This document shows positions 1 to 7,620 of a stretch of 9,214 bases of DNA, in pieces. Positions within the stretch are counted from its first letter, which is position 1, and each line of letters starts with the position of its first letter. The DNA lies in assembly GCA_947630255.1 (NCBI GenBank), contig CANRGU010000050.1, positions 1 to 9,214 on the forward strand. The letters are read 5' to 3'. Below the pieces are notes generated by a model, which saw only the letters and a list, made by a program, of their open reading frames with translations, did not search any database and had not been told where the DNA came from. This DNA comes from an uncultured Clostridia bacterium. Lineage in GTDB: Bacteria; Bacillota; Clostridia; TANB77; CAG-508. The translations under genes and the position numbers were made by a program.

Positions 1-103
1 ACTACTATTTTAACATTTTTTTGTACAAAACTAAAATCAACACGGATAAAAAGTGGCGTTTAAAAATAAAATTAAGTGTCTTTTTCCTTTTACAAAACAA
101 AAA

Positions 104-132
104 TTGGAATAATTGCATTTTTGTGATATAAT
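104..132 (+). promoter_or_regulatory. Sigma-A-type promoter of the ABC transporter operon
   Basis: A -35 element TTGGAA (104-109) lies 17 bp from a perfect -10 TATAAT (127-132). The -10 is preceded by TG one base upstream (124-125), which makes it an extended -10. Transcription would start near 139, giving a very short leader that begins just before the ribosome binding site AGGAG at 141-145 and the ATG at 154. This is seen in the sequence and matches the housekeeping consensus; use in vivo is inferred. Confidence 0.8.
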
Positions 133-153
133 ATATATTTAGGAGATAAAAAA

Positions 154-850
154 ATGAGTTATATAGAATTAAAAGATGTTGTAAAAGTATATAATGACGG
201 AGCTGTAAAAGCAGCAGATGGAATTTCCTTTTCAGGAGAAAAAGGAGAAATAATAGTAGTTGTAGGGCCAAGTGGAGCAGGTAAAACTACAGTATTAAAT
301 TTAATTGGCGGAATGGATAGCGTAAGCAGTCGGAAAAATAATAGTTGATGGAAAAGATATAAGTAAATACAACGAAAGAAAGCTTACAACCTATAGAAGA
401 AATGATATAGGATTTGTATTTCAATTTTATAATCTGATTCCAAATTTAACAGCAAAAGAAAATGTAGAACTTGCAAGCCAAATATGCAGGGACGCATTAG
501 ACCCAGAACAAGTGTTAAAGGATGTGGGATTAGAAAATAGAATGAATAATTTTCCGGGACAATTATCTGGTGGAGAGCAACAAAGAGTAGCAATAGCAAG
601 AGCAATAGCAAAAAATCCAAAACTTCTTTTATGTGATGAGCCAACTGGAGCATTAGACTATAATACAGGAAAAGAAGTTCTAAAAGTATTACAAAATACA
701 GCAAGAGAAAAAAATATAACAGTTATAATAATCACACATAACCAAGCAATAACACCTATGGCAGATAGAATTATAAAAATAAAAAATGGAAAAGTAAGTG
801 AAAATAAGATAAATGAAAATCCGATTTCTATAGACCAAATAGAATGGTAG
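154..850 (+). pseudogene. ABC transporter ATP-binding protein (MacB/LolD type), frameshifted
   Basis: This is the ATPase subunit of an FtsX-type ABC system; it would energise the permease encoded 24 bp downstream. The first reading frame gives 64 residues with Walker A GPSGAGKTT (38-46) and ends at TGA 346-348. The rest continues in the +1 frame from 332: Q-loop FQFYNL (Q90), signature LSGGEQQ (137-143), Walker B LLLCDE (157-162), D-loop GALD and H-loop histidine (H195) in the corrected protein. Removing one base restores an uninterrupted 231-residue protein, the normal size for the family. The extra base is most simply C331, which recovers the usual Ser-Gly-Lys after the GGMD motif; alternatively one A of the A run 334-338 is extra. 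Neither fragment has all the ATPase motifs, so as written the gene is inactive. It could be a genuine mutation or a sequencing error. AGGAG at 141-145 supports the start. Confidence 0.9.
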
Positions 851-874
851 AATGCCAAAAGGAAGGAAAATGAG

Positions 875-3800
875 ATGAAAAAGGCATATTTGAAAGATGT
901 TGTAAGAGAAATTAAAAGAACAAGAAAAAGATTTATCTCAATTATTGCAATTGTAATGTTGGGGGTTTCTTTTTATGTTGGAATTAATACAGCAAGCCCT
1001 GATATGCTTGACACATATAACAAATACATGAACGACTATAACATGTTTGACCTAAATTTACTTTCAACAGTTGGTTTTAATGAGGATGATGTAGAAACAA
1101 TAAAAAATATTAATAAATTGGATTATATTGAGCCTGCAAAATCAGTAAATGTTATTACAAAAAAGGAAGATAAAGAACAAGTTATAAATGTAATTTCTAT
1201 GCCAAAAGAAATAACTGATGAAAAAATAAATAAAGTAGAACTAGTAGAAGGTACATATCCATCAAAAGAAAGTGAAATTGTTTTAGATAATAAACTATCA
1301 GCACAATATAAATTAGGCGATACAGTAGAGTTTATAAGTACTGATACTGACTTAAAAGATACTTTTAAAGAAACTAAATATACAGTTGTAGGATTTGCAA
1401 ATTCTCCATTGTATATTGCTTTAACAAGAGGTAATACAACCCTTGGAAATGGAACGATTGAAGGATTTGCAGTAGTACTAGAAGACGCATTTTCAATGGA
1501 AGAGTATACTAACATATATGCTAGAGTAAATACAGAAAACAAAAATAGAACATCAAGTGAATATATAGATGAAATAGAAAACATACAAACAGAAATAGAA
1601 GAAAATACTAATAAACTTGCAGAAGATAAATACAATAAATTATACAACGAAGGAGAAGAAAAAATAAATGATGCAAAAAAAGAAGTACAAGATGCAAAAA
1701 ATGAACTTCAAAACGCAGAAAATGAATTAAAAAAAGCAAGAGAAGATTTAAATTCTGCAGAAAATGAATTAAATAAGCAAAGGCAAAATTATAACAAACA
1801 AATCGCAGAATACGAAAATAAAATAAAGGAAGCGGAAACTGCTTTAAAAAACAATAAATCTTTACTAGATCAAAAGCAAAAAGATTTAGATGATGGATTA
1901 GAAAAACTAAATACAGAAGAGCAAAAATTATTACAAGCAGAGCAAGCAGTGCTAATTCAAGCAGGAGCAGAAGATTTAAATACATATTTAAAATATTTAG
2001 AGCAAATGTCAGCTCCACAGGACGCAATTGAAAATGTTAAGCAAATAATTAATGGAAAAAAAGAAATAGAAAAACAAAAATTAGTTTTTCAAACTTATCA
2101 AGATGAATTAAGTGCAGGGTTAACCGAATATCAAAAAGGTGTAGATGCCTTTAACTTGCAGAAGCAAGAATTAGAAAACTCTAAAACAGCCGGCGAAAAA
2201 GAATTAAAATCAGCTGAAAATAAAATAAAAAATGGATGGACAGAACTTGAGACAAATGAAAAAAATTTTCAAGAAGAAAAGCAAAAGGCTTTAGATGAAA
2301 TAGCAGATGCAGAAAAAGAAATTGCAGACGCTGAAAAACAATTAGAAGATTTAAGTGTAAAAATATATGTACTTAACTTAGAAACAAATGAGGGATACAG
2401 TTCATATAAATCAGACTGCGAAAGCGTAGCAACAATAGGTAAGGTATTCCCTATAATATTCTTTTTAGTTGCAGCATTAGTATCACTTACTGCAATGACA
2501 AGAATGGTAGAAGAAAATAGAGGTAATATTGGAACATATAAATCACTTGGATATAACAGAGTAAAGGTTGCATATAAATATGTAATATATTCAGTTTCTG
2601 CAACCTTGATAGGTATAGTATTAGGAGCCTTTGTTGGTTCATATACACTTCCTTGGGTAATTGCAACAGCATATGGAATTTTGTATAACACAATGCCAAC
2701 TGTTATAATGAGCATAAATATGGAATTTACTTTAACCGCAGGTGTAGCAGCATTTGCATCTACAACAATTGCTACAATGTTTGCATGTTACAAAATTTTA
2801 AGAGAAACACCAGCTAAGCTAATGAGACCAAAATCTCCAAAAGAAGGCAAAAAAATATTCCTCGAAAAAATTCCATTTATTTGGAAACATCTTTCTTTTA
2901 CCAAAAAAATAACTGCAAGGAACGTATTTAGATATAAAAAACGTTTATTTATGACAGTAATAGGAATTGCAGGATGCACAGCCCTAATATTTACAGGATT
3001 TGGGCTAAAAGGTTCTATATCTTCAATTGTTAGCAAACAATACGGAGATATTAGAAAATATGACTTCGAAGTAACTTTAGAAAATGAATTAAATAATAAT
3101 CAAATTGAAGAATTAAATAAATATATAGAAAATAATGTAACAGATTTAAATTACACATACTTAAAACAGCAAACAAATGAAGTAGAAGCAAATGGAGAAA
3201 GTCAAGATGTATACATATTAGGAATTAGTAATGAAGAAGAATTTAAAAATTTTGTTACATTACAAAACAGAAAAACAAGAAAAACAGTAAATTTAAGTGA
3301 TGATGGCGTTGTAATTACAGAAAAGTTATCTAAATTATTAAATGTTAATATAGGCGATGAAATAACAATAAAAATAGATGACGAAAAAACTAAAAATGTT
3401 AAAGTATCAGAAATAGTAGAAAACTATGTATATCATTATATTTACATGAATAAAACAGTATATGAAAATACTTTTGAAGAAAAATTGATTAATAATCATA
3501 TTTATTTAAGTACAGATGAAGATCTAAATCAAGAAACAGAGGAACAAATTTCAGAATATCTATTAAAAAATGAAAATATAGGTCAAGTTTTTAGAGTTAG
3601 TAGTATTAGCGATGGCTTTGACGACATGATAAATAGCCTAAATATAGTAGTTATTGTATTAATAGTATGTGCAGCATTGCTTGCGCTTGTAGTTTTATAC
3701 AATTTAAATAGTATAAACATAGAAGAAAGAAAAAGAGAGCTTGCAACAATTAAGCTACTTGGATTTTATAACAGAGAACTATCAAGCTATGTATTTAGAG

Positions 3801-4039
3801 AAAATATAATACTTACGATAATAGGAGCTATTTTAGGATTAATATTAGGAGTATATTTAAATTTCTTTGTAATATCAACTGCGGAAGTAGATATGGTTAT
3901 GTTTGGAAGAGAAACATCAGTTATAAGCTATATATTGGCATTTTTAATGACAATAATATTTGCTACGCTAATTAATTTAATGATGAATAAGGAACTAAGA
4001 AAAATAGATATGATAGAAAGCCTAAAAGGTGTAGAATAA
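875..4039 (+). CDS. FtsX-like ABC transporter permease with long coiled-coil extracellular insert
   Basis: This 1054-residue membrane subunit belongs to the MacB/FtsX superfamily and pairs with the upstream ATPase. After one transmembrane helix (about 20-38) comes an extracytoplasmic domain (about 40-230). A predicted coiled coil follows (about 232-500) with alanine every seven residues (267, 274, 281, 288, 295) and repeated AENEL and IADAE units. The first FtsX block has helices near 522-541, 565-590 and 618-640 and contains ENRGNIGTYKSLGY. A second extracytoplasmic domain (about 713-918) follows a helix near 690-712. The second FtsX block has helices near 921-943, 976-1000 and 1015-1037 and contains the parallel motif ERKRELATIKLLGF. 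GGAAGGA at 861-867 precedes the ATG by 7 bases; the nearby ATG at 870 hits a stop at once. Such proteins move lipids, peptides or drugs, or act mechanically on the envelope; the substrate cannot be told. Loss of its ATPase would leave it without an energy source unless another ATPase substitutes. Confidence 0.9.
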   Translation: MKKAYLKDVVREIKRTRKRFISIIAIVMLGVSFYVGINTASPDMLDTYNKYMNDYNMFDLNLLSTVGFNEDDVETIKNINKLDYIEPAKSVNVITKKEDKEQVINVISMPKEITDEKINKVELVEGTYPSKESEIVLDNKLSAQYKLGDTVEFISTDTDLKDTFKETKYTVVGFANSPLYIALTRGNTTLGNGTIEGFAVVLEDAFSMEEYTNIYARVNTENKNRTSSEYIDEIENIQTEIEENTNKLAEDKYNKLYNEGEEKINDAKKEVQDAKNELQNAENELKKAREDLNSAENELNKQRQNYNKQIAEYENKIKEAETALKNNKSLLDQKQKDLDDGLEKLNTEEQKLLQAEQAVLIQAGAEDLNTYLKYLEQMSAPQDAIENVKQIINGKKEIEKQKLVFQTYQDELSAGLTEYQKGVDAFNLQKQELENSKTAGEKELKSAENKIKNGWTELETNEKNFQEEKQKALDEIADAEKEIADAEKQLEDLSVKIYVLNLETNEGYSSYKSDCESVATIGKVFPIIFFLVAALVSLTAMTRMVEENRGNIGTYKSLGYNRVKVAYKYVIYSVSATLIGIVLGAFVGSYTLPWVIATAYGILYNTMPTVIMSINMEFTLTAGVAAFASTTIATMFACYKILRETPAKLMRPKSPKEGKKIFLEKIPFIWKHLSFTKKITARNVFRYKKRLFMTVIGIAGCTALIFTGFGLKGSISSIVSKQYGDIRKYDFEVTLENELNNNQIEELNKYIENNVTDLNYTYLKQQTNEVEANGESQDVYILGISNEEEFKNFVTLQNRKTRKTVNLSDDGVVITEKLSKLLNVNIGDEITIKIDDEKTKNVKVSEIVENYVYHYIYMNKTVYENTFEEKLINNHIYLSTDEDLNQETEEQISEYLLKNENIGQVFRVSSISDGFDDMINSLNIVVIVLIVCAALLALVVLYNLNSINIEERKRELATIKLLGFYNRELSSYVFRENIILTIIGAILGLILGVYLNFFVISTAEVDMVMFGRETSVISYILAFLMTIIFATLINLMMNKELRKIDMIESLKGVE

Positions 4040-4041
4040 AA

Positions 4042-4075
4042 AATAAGATTTTGAGATTATTCTCAAAATCTTATT
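4042..4075. terminator. Intrinsic terminator shared by convergent genes
   Basis: A perfect 15-bp inverted repeat (4042-4056 and 4061-4075) encloses the 4-base loop TTAT. It starts two bases after the permease stop codon. In the minus direction the stem is followed by a run of T interrupted late, so it is best suited to the minus-strand small gene, whose stop codon (4071-4073) lies inside the stem. On the plus strand the stem is preceded by A-rich sequence but not followed by a clean T run, so termination of the permease transcript is likely but weaker. Confidence 0.85.
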
Positions 4076-4247
4076 CATTACTAACATTTTCAATTTGAAC
4101 ATTTTCTTTAGCAGGTGCTTCTTTTTGAGAAGTAAATGAATTTGCAAGATAACCTGCAAAAAAACCTACTAAAAATACTATAATAATTAAAAAGGCAAAT
4201 TTAATACTTTCTTGTTTTTCATATATTTCCTTATCATAAACCTTCAT
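4071..4247 (-). CDS. Small single-span membrane protein of unknown function (58 aa)
   Basis: This short gene encodes 58 residues: a charged N-terminus (MKVYDKEIYEKQESIK), one hydrophobic helix at about 17-36 containing GFFAGYL, and a polar acidic tail of about 20 residues. It reads like a small bitopic membrane protein; I do not recognise a family or function. Several features support it as a real gene: AAGGAG (4257-4262 read on the minus strand), an ATG at proper spacing, a near-consensus promoter just upstream (4291-4319), and a strong hairpin with T run at its end. It lies convergent to the permease and divergent from the LtaS-like gene. The two GxxxG-like glycines (G28 and G32) could support helix packing, but that is speculation. 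Its topology cannot be settled from the sequence. Confidence 0.8.
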   Translation of the reverse strand: MKVYDKEIYEKQESIKFAFLIIIVFLVGFFAGYLANSFTSQKEAPAKENVQIENVSNE

Positions 4248-4290
4248 AATAACTCACTCCTTTTTAATTATTTAATATAAGTATATTATT

Positions 4291-4319
4291 ATTATATATC
4301 ATAATTAGAATTGTTTCAA
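4291..4319 (-). promoter_or_regulatory. Promoter of the 58-aa membrane protein gene
   Basis: Read on the minus strand, TTGAAA (4319-4314) and a perfect TATAAT (4296-4291) are separated by exactly 17 bp. The transcript would start near 4284, leaving a leader of roughly 37 bases before the ATG at 4247. The match is strong for sigma-A; activity is inferred. Confidence 0.75.
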
Positions 4320-4342
4320 GAATTTTATAAAATAAAATTCTA

Positions 4343-4371
4343 TTTACAATTACATAAAAAAGATATATTAT
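4343..4371 (+). promoter_or_regulatory. Candidate promoter of the LtaS-like/sua5 operon
   Basis: TTTACA (4343-4348), a 17-bp spacer and TATTAT (4366-4371) make a reasonable sigma-A promoter, diverging from the small-gene promoter with 23 bp between the two -35 elements. The leader would be about 27 bases. In this AT-rich stretch weaker matches are common, so the call is moderate. Confidence 0.55.
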
Positions 4372-4404
4372 TAAACTAGTACAATAAGTCAAAGGAGACT
4401 AACA

Positions 4405-6336
4405 ATGAAAAAATTAAGTTTATTATTTTATTATATTTTTTTCATAATATACGAAGAATTAGTGTTATCATGCTTATTGTTTAAAACATTTCCAACAAGT
4501 ATATGGCTAATAGCGCTATTTTCTATACCAATAGCAATATTGCTTAATATTATTTCAAGCGTATTTAATGCTAAATTAAACAAAATTATAACATATGTAG
4601 TGACTTTATTCTTCATAATATTATTTGGTGCACAAATTGTATATTATAGCATGTATGAATCAATACTTTCATTTTATTCAATATTAAATGGCGGTCAAGT
4701 TACAGAATTTATGGATGTAATATTTGATATGATTTTAAGAAACTTGTATGGAATATTACTATTTGCTCTGCCACTTATTGCACTAATAATATTGCATATA
4801 ATTAAAATTATTGATTTCGAAAAGAAAAGCCTAAAAGAAACGACAATAAAATTAGGAGTACTAGTAGCAGTACAAATTATAGCAATATTATGTGTAAACT
4901 ATATTAATCCTAATGATATATATTCAAATAAAAATCTGTATTATAATACACATGCACCAAAATTGACAACAAAAAATATGGGATTTTTAACAGCAATGAG
5001 ATTAGACTTTCAAAGATATATAACTGGATTCGAAGAAAATATTGCAATAGAAGTTTCAAACAATAATAAAGAGGAAGAACCAGGAGAAGAATATAATGCA
5101 GTAGATATAAATTTTGATAAATTGATAGAAGAAGAACAAAATAAAAATATAAAAGAAATGCACAAATATTTTGCAAATGAACAACCTACAAACAAGAATG
5201 AATATACAGGCATGTTTAAAGGCAAAAATTTAGTTGTATTTGTTGGAGAATCTTTTAGCTCACTTGCAATAAGAGAAGATTTAACACCAAACTTATATAA
5301 ATTGTATAAAGAGGGATTTCAATTTGATAATTTTTATACACCAATATTTCCTGTAAGTACAGCAGATGGGGAGTACATAACAGACACATCACTTATTCCA
5401 AAAGAAGGGGTATGGAGTTTTAAAGAAATTGTAGGAAATTATATGCCATATTCGTATGCAAATGTATTTGAAGAATTAGGATATTCGTCAAATGCTTATC
5501 ATAATCATACAGCAACATATTATGACAGAGATAAATACATATCAACTATGGGATATAATTCATATTTAGCTGTTGGAACAGGATTAGAAAAAAGAATGGA
5601 TACAAGTAAATGGCCTAATAGTGACTACGAAATGATAGATGTAACAACAGATGATTATATAAACAATGATAAATTTTTAGCATATTACATGACAGTAAGT
5701 GGACATTTAAATTATACAAGAAGCGGAAATTGTATGGTATACAAAAATTGGGATGCAGTAAAAAATTTACCATATTCAGATAAAGCAAAAAGCTATTTAG
5801 CAGCAAATATTGAATTAGATAAAGCAATAGGAGAATTAATAAATAATCTTAGCGAGGCGGGAAAATTAGAAGATACAGTAATTGTTATTAGTGGGGACCA
5901 TTATCCTTATGGATTAACACTAGATGAAATGAATGAATTATCAACTTATGAAAGAGATGATATATTCGAAAAATATCATGCGCCATTGCTTATTTGGAGT
6001 GGTAGCATGAAGGAGCCTATCAAAGTTAATAAAATAGGATCAAGCCTAGATGTTTTACCAACAGTTTTAAACTTATTTGGAGTAGAATATGATTCAAGAT
6101 TATTAATAGGAAAAGATATTTTATCAGATGTAGAACCACTTGTCATATTTTCAGACAGAAGCTTTATAACTGATAAAGGAAGATACAATGCGATAACAGA
6201 AGAATTTATTCCAAATGAAGGCGTAGAAGTAGAAGAAGGATATGTTGAGAAAATAAATTCTATTATTTATAAAAAGTATCAAATGTCTAGATTAGTACTA
6301 GAAAATGATTATTATAGAAAAGTATTCAAAAAATAG
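4405..6336 (+). CDS. LtaS-like sulfatase-family membrane enzyme (lipoteichoic acid synthase / phosphoglycerol transferase)
   Basis: The 643-residue protein has the LtaS layout: about five N-terminal membrane helices (roughly 7-26, 32-52, 60-82, 112-134, 148-166), a linker (about 200-270) and an extracellular alkaline-phosphatase/sulfatase-type catalytic domain (about 273-590). The metal-site residues of Staphylococcus LtaS (E255, T300, H416, D475, H476) appear to correspond to E282 in VGESFSSL, T319 in PVSTADGEY (the nucleophile), H434 in TVSGHLNY, and D498-H499 in SGDHYPYG. LtaS enzymes take glycerol phosphate from phosphatidylglycerol to build lipoteichoic acid on the outer membrane face. 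The glycine-rich bases before the nucleophile in LtaS (GQGK) are replaced here by IFPVS, so a related phosphoglycerol transferase with another acceptor is possible. AAGGAG at 4392-4397 sits 7 bases before the ATG. It is the first gene of an operon with sua5, 15 bases downstream. No processing site for release of the catalytic domain could be identified with confidence. Confidence 0.9.
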   Translation: MKKLSLLFYYIFFIIYEELVLSCLLFKTFPTSIWLIALFSIPIAILLNIISSVFNAKLNKIITYVVTLFFIILFGAQIVYYSMYESILSFYSILNGGQVTEFMDVIFDMILRNLYGILLFALPLIALIILHIIKIIDFEKKSLKETTIKLGVLVAVQIIAILCVNYINPNDIYSNKNLYYNTHAPKLTTKNMGFLTAMRLDFQRYITGFEENIAIEVSNNNKEEEPGEEYNAVDINFDKLIEEEQNKNIKEMHKYFANEQPTNKNEYTGMFKGKNLVVFVGESFSSLAIREDLTPNLYKLYKEGFQFDNFYTPIFPVSTADGEYITDTSLIPKEGVWSFKEIVGNYMPYSYANVFEELGYSSNAYHNHTATYYDRDKYISTMGYNSYLAVGTGLEKRMDTSKWPNSDYEMIDVTTDDYINNDKFLAYYMTVSGHLNYTRSGNCMVYKNWDAVKNLPYSDKAKSYLAANIELDKAIGELINNLSEAGKLEDTVIVISGDHYPYGLTLDEMNELSTYERDDIFEKYHAPLLIWSGSMKEPIKVNKIGSSLDVLPTVLNLFGVEYDSRLLIGKDILSDVEPLVIFSDRSFITDKGRYNAITEEFIPNEGVEVEEGYVEKINSIIYKKYQMSRLVLENDYYRKVFKK

Positions 6337-6351
6337 AAAAGAAGGAGTAGC

Positions 6352-7389
6352 ATGAAATCAAAATACGCAGACCTAAAATTAAATGAGGATATAAATAAAA
6401 TAAAAGAAGCGGCAGAGTGCATAAAAGAAGGAAAGATAGTTCTATTTCCAACAGAAACAGTTTATGGAATTGGTGCCAATGCTTTAGATGAAAATGCTGT
6501 AAATAAAATTTTTATAGCAAAGGGAAGAGCATCGGATAATCCTTTGATAGTGCATATTAGCAATTTAGAAATGTTAAATAATTTAGTACAAGGAGTTGGA
6601 GAAATTGAGCAAAAATTAATAAATAATTTCTGGCCAGGACCTTTAACTATAATATTTAATAGAAAAGATTGCATACCAAATAATGTAACAGCAAAATTAA
6701 ATACAGTTGGAATAAGAATGCCAAGTAACAAAATTGCAAAAAAACTGATAGAACTTGCAGGCTTGCCTATTGCAGCACCTAGCGCAAATATATCTGGAAA
6801 ACCAAGTGGTACAAAAATAGAAGATATAATAGATGAATTAGACGGGAAAGTAGATTATATATTAGATGACGGAATGGTAGATATAGGGGTAGAATCTACC
6901 GTTGTAAGGGTAGTAGGAGAAAAAGTACATATATTGAGACCAGGAAAAATAACGGTTCAAGATATAGAGAATTTAGGTTTGCAAGTAGTTGTTGAAAAAC
7001 AAGTTATGGAAGAATGCAGACCAAACGAAAAAGTAATGTCTCCAGGAATGAAATATAGACACTATGCACCAAATAGTAAATGTTTGCTTGTATATAGCAA
7101 AACGGAAAAAAAGTTAATAGATGAAATAAATAAACAAATACAAAACACAAAAAATGTACTAGTTTTAGCAAGAACAAGGCATTTAGATAAATATAACACG
7201 ACAAATAAACTAGATATGGGAGACAGCTTAGAGGATATAAGTAAAAATATATTTACACTACTTAGAAAAGTAGATTCATATAATGCAGATTTAGTAATAA
7301 TAGAAGGCGTGAAAAGAGAAGGTTTAGGGCTCGCAATAATGAATAGGTTAATTAGAGCATGCGAGCATAATTATATAGAGCTTGATTAA
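6352..7389 (+). CDS. sua5: L-threonylcarbamoyladenylate synthase (Sua5/TsaC, two-domain form)
   Basis: This enzyme makes threonylcarbamoyl-AMP from threonine, bicarbonate and ATP, the first step of the universal t6A37 modification of ANN-decoding tRNAs; TsaB/D/E then transfer the group. The 345-residue length is that of the two-domain Sua5 form rather than single-domain TsaC. The YrdC domain (about 14-200) shows PTETVYG (33-39), the KGR stretch at 57-59 followed by SDNPLIVHI, PSANISG (143-149), ESTVV (181-185) and LRPGKIT. The linker SPGMKYRHYAP (230-240), typical of Sua5, leads into the C-terminal Sua5 domain (about 242-345). GAAGGAG at 6341-6347 lies only 4 bases from the ATG, slightly close. 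Co-transcription with the LtaS-like gene is likely from the 15-base gap. Its TAA stop (7387-7389) lies in a TTAA that also gives the probable original stop of the convergent prepilin-like gene. No convincing terminator hairpin follows. Confidence 0.96.
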   Translation: MKSKYADLKLNEDINKIKEAAECIKEGKIVLFPTETVYGIGANALDENAVNKIFIAKGRASDNPLIVHISNLEMLNNLVQGVGEIEQKLINNFWPGPLTIIFNRKDCIPNNVTAKLNTVGIRMPSNKIAKKLIELAGLPIAAPSANISGKPSGTKIEDIIDELDGKVDYILDDGMVDIGVESTVVRVVGEKVHILRPGKITVQDIENLGLQVVVEKQVMEECRPNEKVMSPGMKYRHYAPNSKCLLVYSKTEKKLIDEINKQIQNTKNVLVLARTRHLDKYNTTNKLDMGDSLEDISKNIFTLLRKVDSYNADLVIIEGVKREGLGLAIMNRLIRACEHNYIELD

Positions 7390-7467
7390 GAGCAGATTTC
7401 CAATGAGGAGTTTCCATCTTTTTTTATTAATTGAACATCAGACTCTAGAGAGACTACTGGGCGGAAA
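7386..7467 (-). other. Displaced-frame C-terminal tail of the prepilin-like gene
   Basis: Downstream of the present stop (TAG, 7470-7468), another minus-strand frame encodes a tail that starts YSFRPVVSLESDVQLI and ends with SLEICS and TAA at 7388-7386. FRPVVSL-type endings close many surface proteins with the same WLSSR-type core, so this is the original C-terminus put out of frame. Dropping one base, for example one of the A pair at plus 7472-7473, joins the frames and gives a 429-residue protein. The indel could also sit somewhat upstream, up to about 7514, because the region between the conserved blocks is variable. The restored stop shares TTAA (7386-7389) with the sua5 stop, which is good evidence for the original gene end. 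Confidence 0.75.
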
Positions 7468-7620
7468 CTATAACAGCTTATAGGACCGGCGTTCGGACGA
7501 GTAATACAAGTAACTAGCGGCAACTTTGCCCGAGTCTATATAGCGTACATCAAAACGAGCATAAGTTGATGTTGCATACACGCAACGCGAAGAAAGCCAG
7601 TATGTGTTAAAATTTGAACC
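7440..7620 (-). other. Candidate DGR-type variable region (3' end of prepilin-like gene)
   Basis: This stretch is sharply different from its surroundings. By hand count, G+C is about 52% in 7441-7500, 43% in 7501-7560 and 38% in 7561-7620, against about 22% in 7621-7680. Arginine here is CGT, CGC and CGG, while the other genes use almost only AGA. The encoded segment (about residues 365-400, between WLSSR and FRPVVSL) is a mix of Tyr, Ser, Arg, Ala and Thr. Many codons end in C or T, as expected if AAC/AAT codons of a template were mutated at their adenines. The position at the very C-terminus of a surface protein also fits a diversity-generating retroelement target. No template repeat or reverse transcriptase lies in this window, so the assignment is inferred. 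A recombined or horizontally acquired cassette is the main alternative. Confidence 0.5.

Noticed and set aside
1..103. Possible tail of an upstream gene, or a terminator from AAAAAG pairing with CTTTTT
   Set aside because: The short open frames here have no recognisable content and the potential stem is only six A/T-rich pairs with a long loop.
1608..2360. Repetitive AAAGAAGAA-like DNA as a tandem repeat or CRISPR-like array
   Set aside because: The periodicity comes from heptad codons of the permease coiled coil; there are no conserved direct repeats with spacers.
7395..7430. Rho-independent terminator after sua5, suggested by the T run at 7419-7425
   Set aside because: The preceding bases give only a 3-bp GGA/TCC stem, and the T run is explained by two Lys codons of the displaced prepilin-like tail.
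7440..7470. Palindrome CTCTAGAG (7443-7450) as a DGR initiation hairpin
   Set aside because: It is a loopless 8-bp palindrome, not the stem-loop seen after known DGR variable regions, and occurs easily by chance.
7440..7620. GC-rich stretch as a tRNA or other RNA gene
   Set aside because: No cloverleaf or T-loop consensus is present on either strand, and the stretch is in frame with the prepilin-like protein up to the frameshift.
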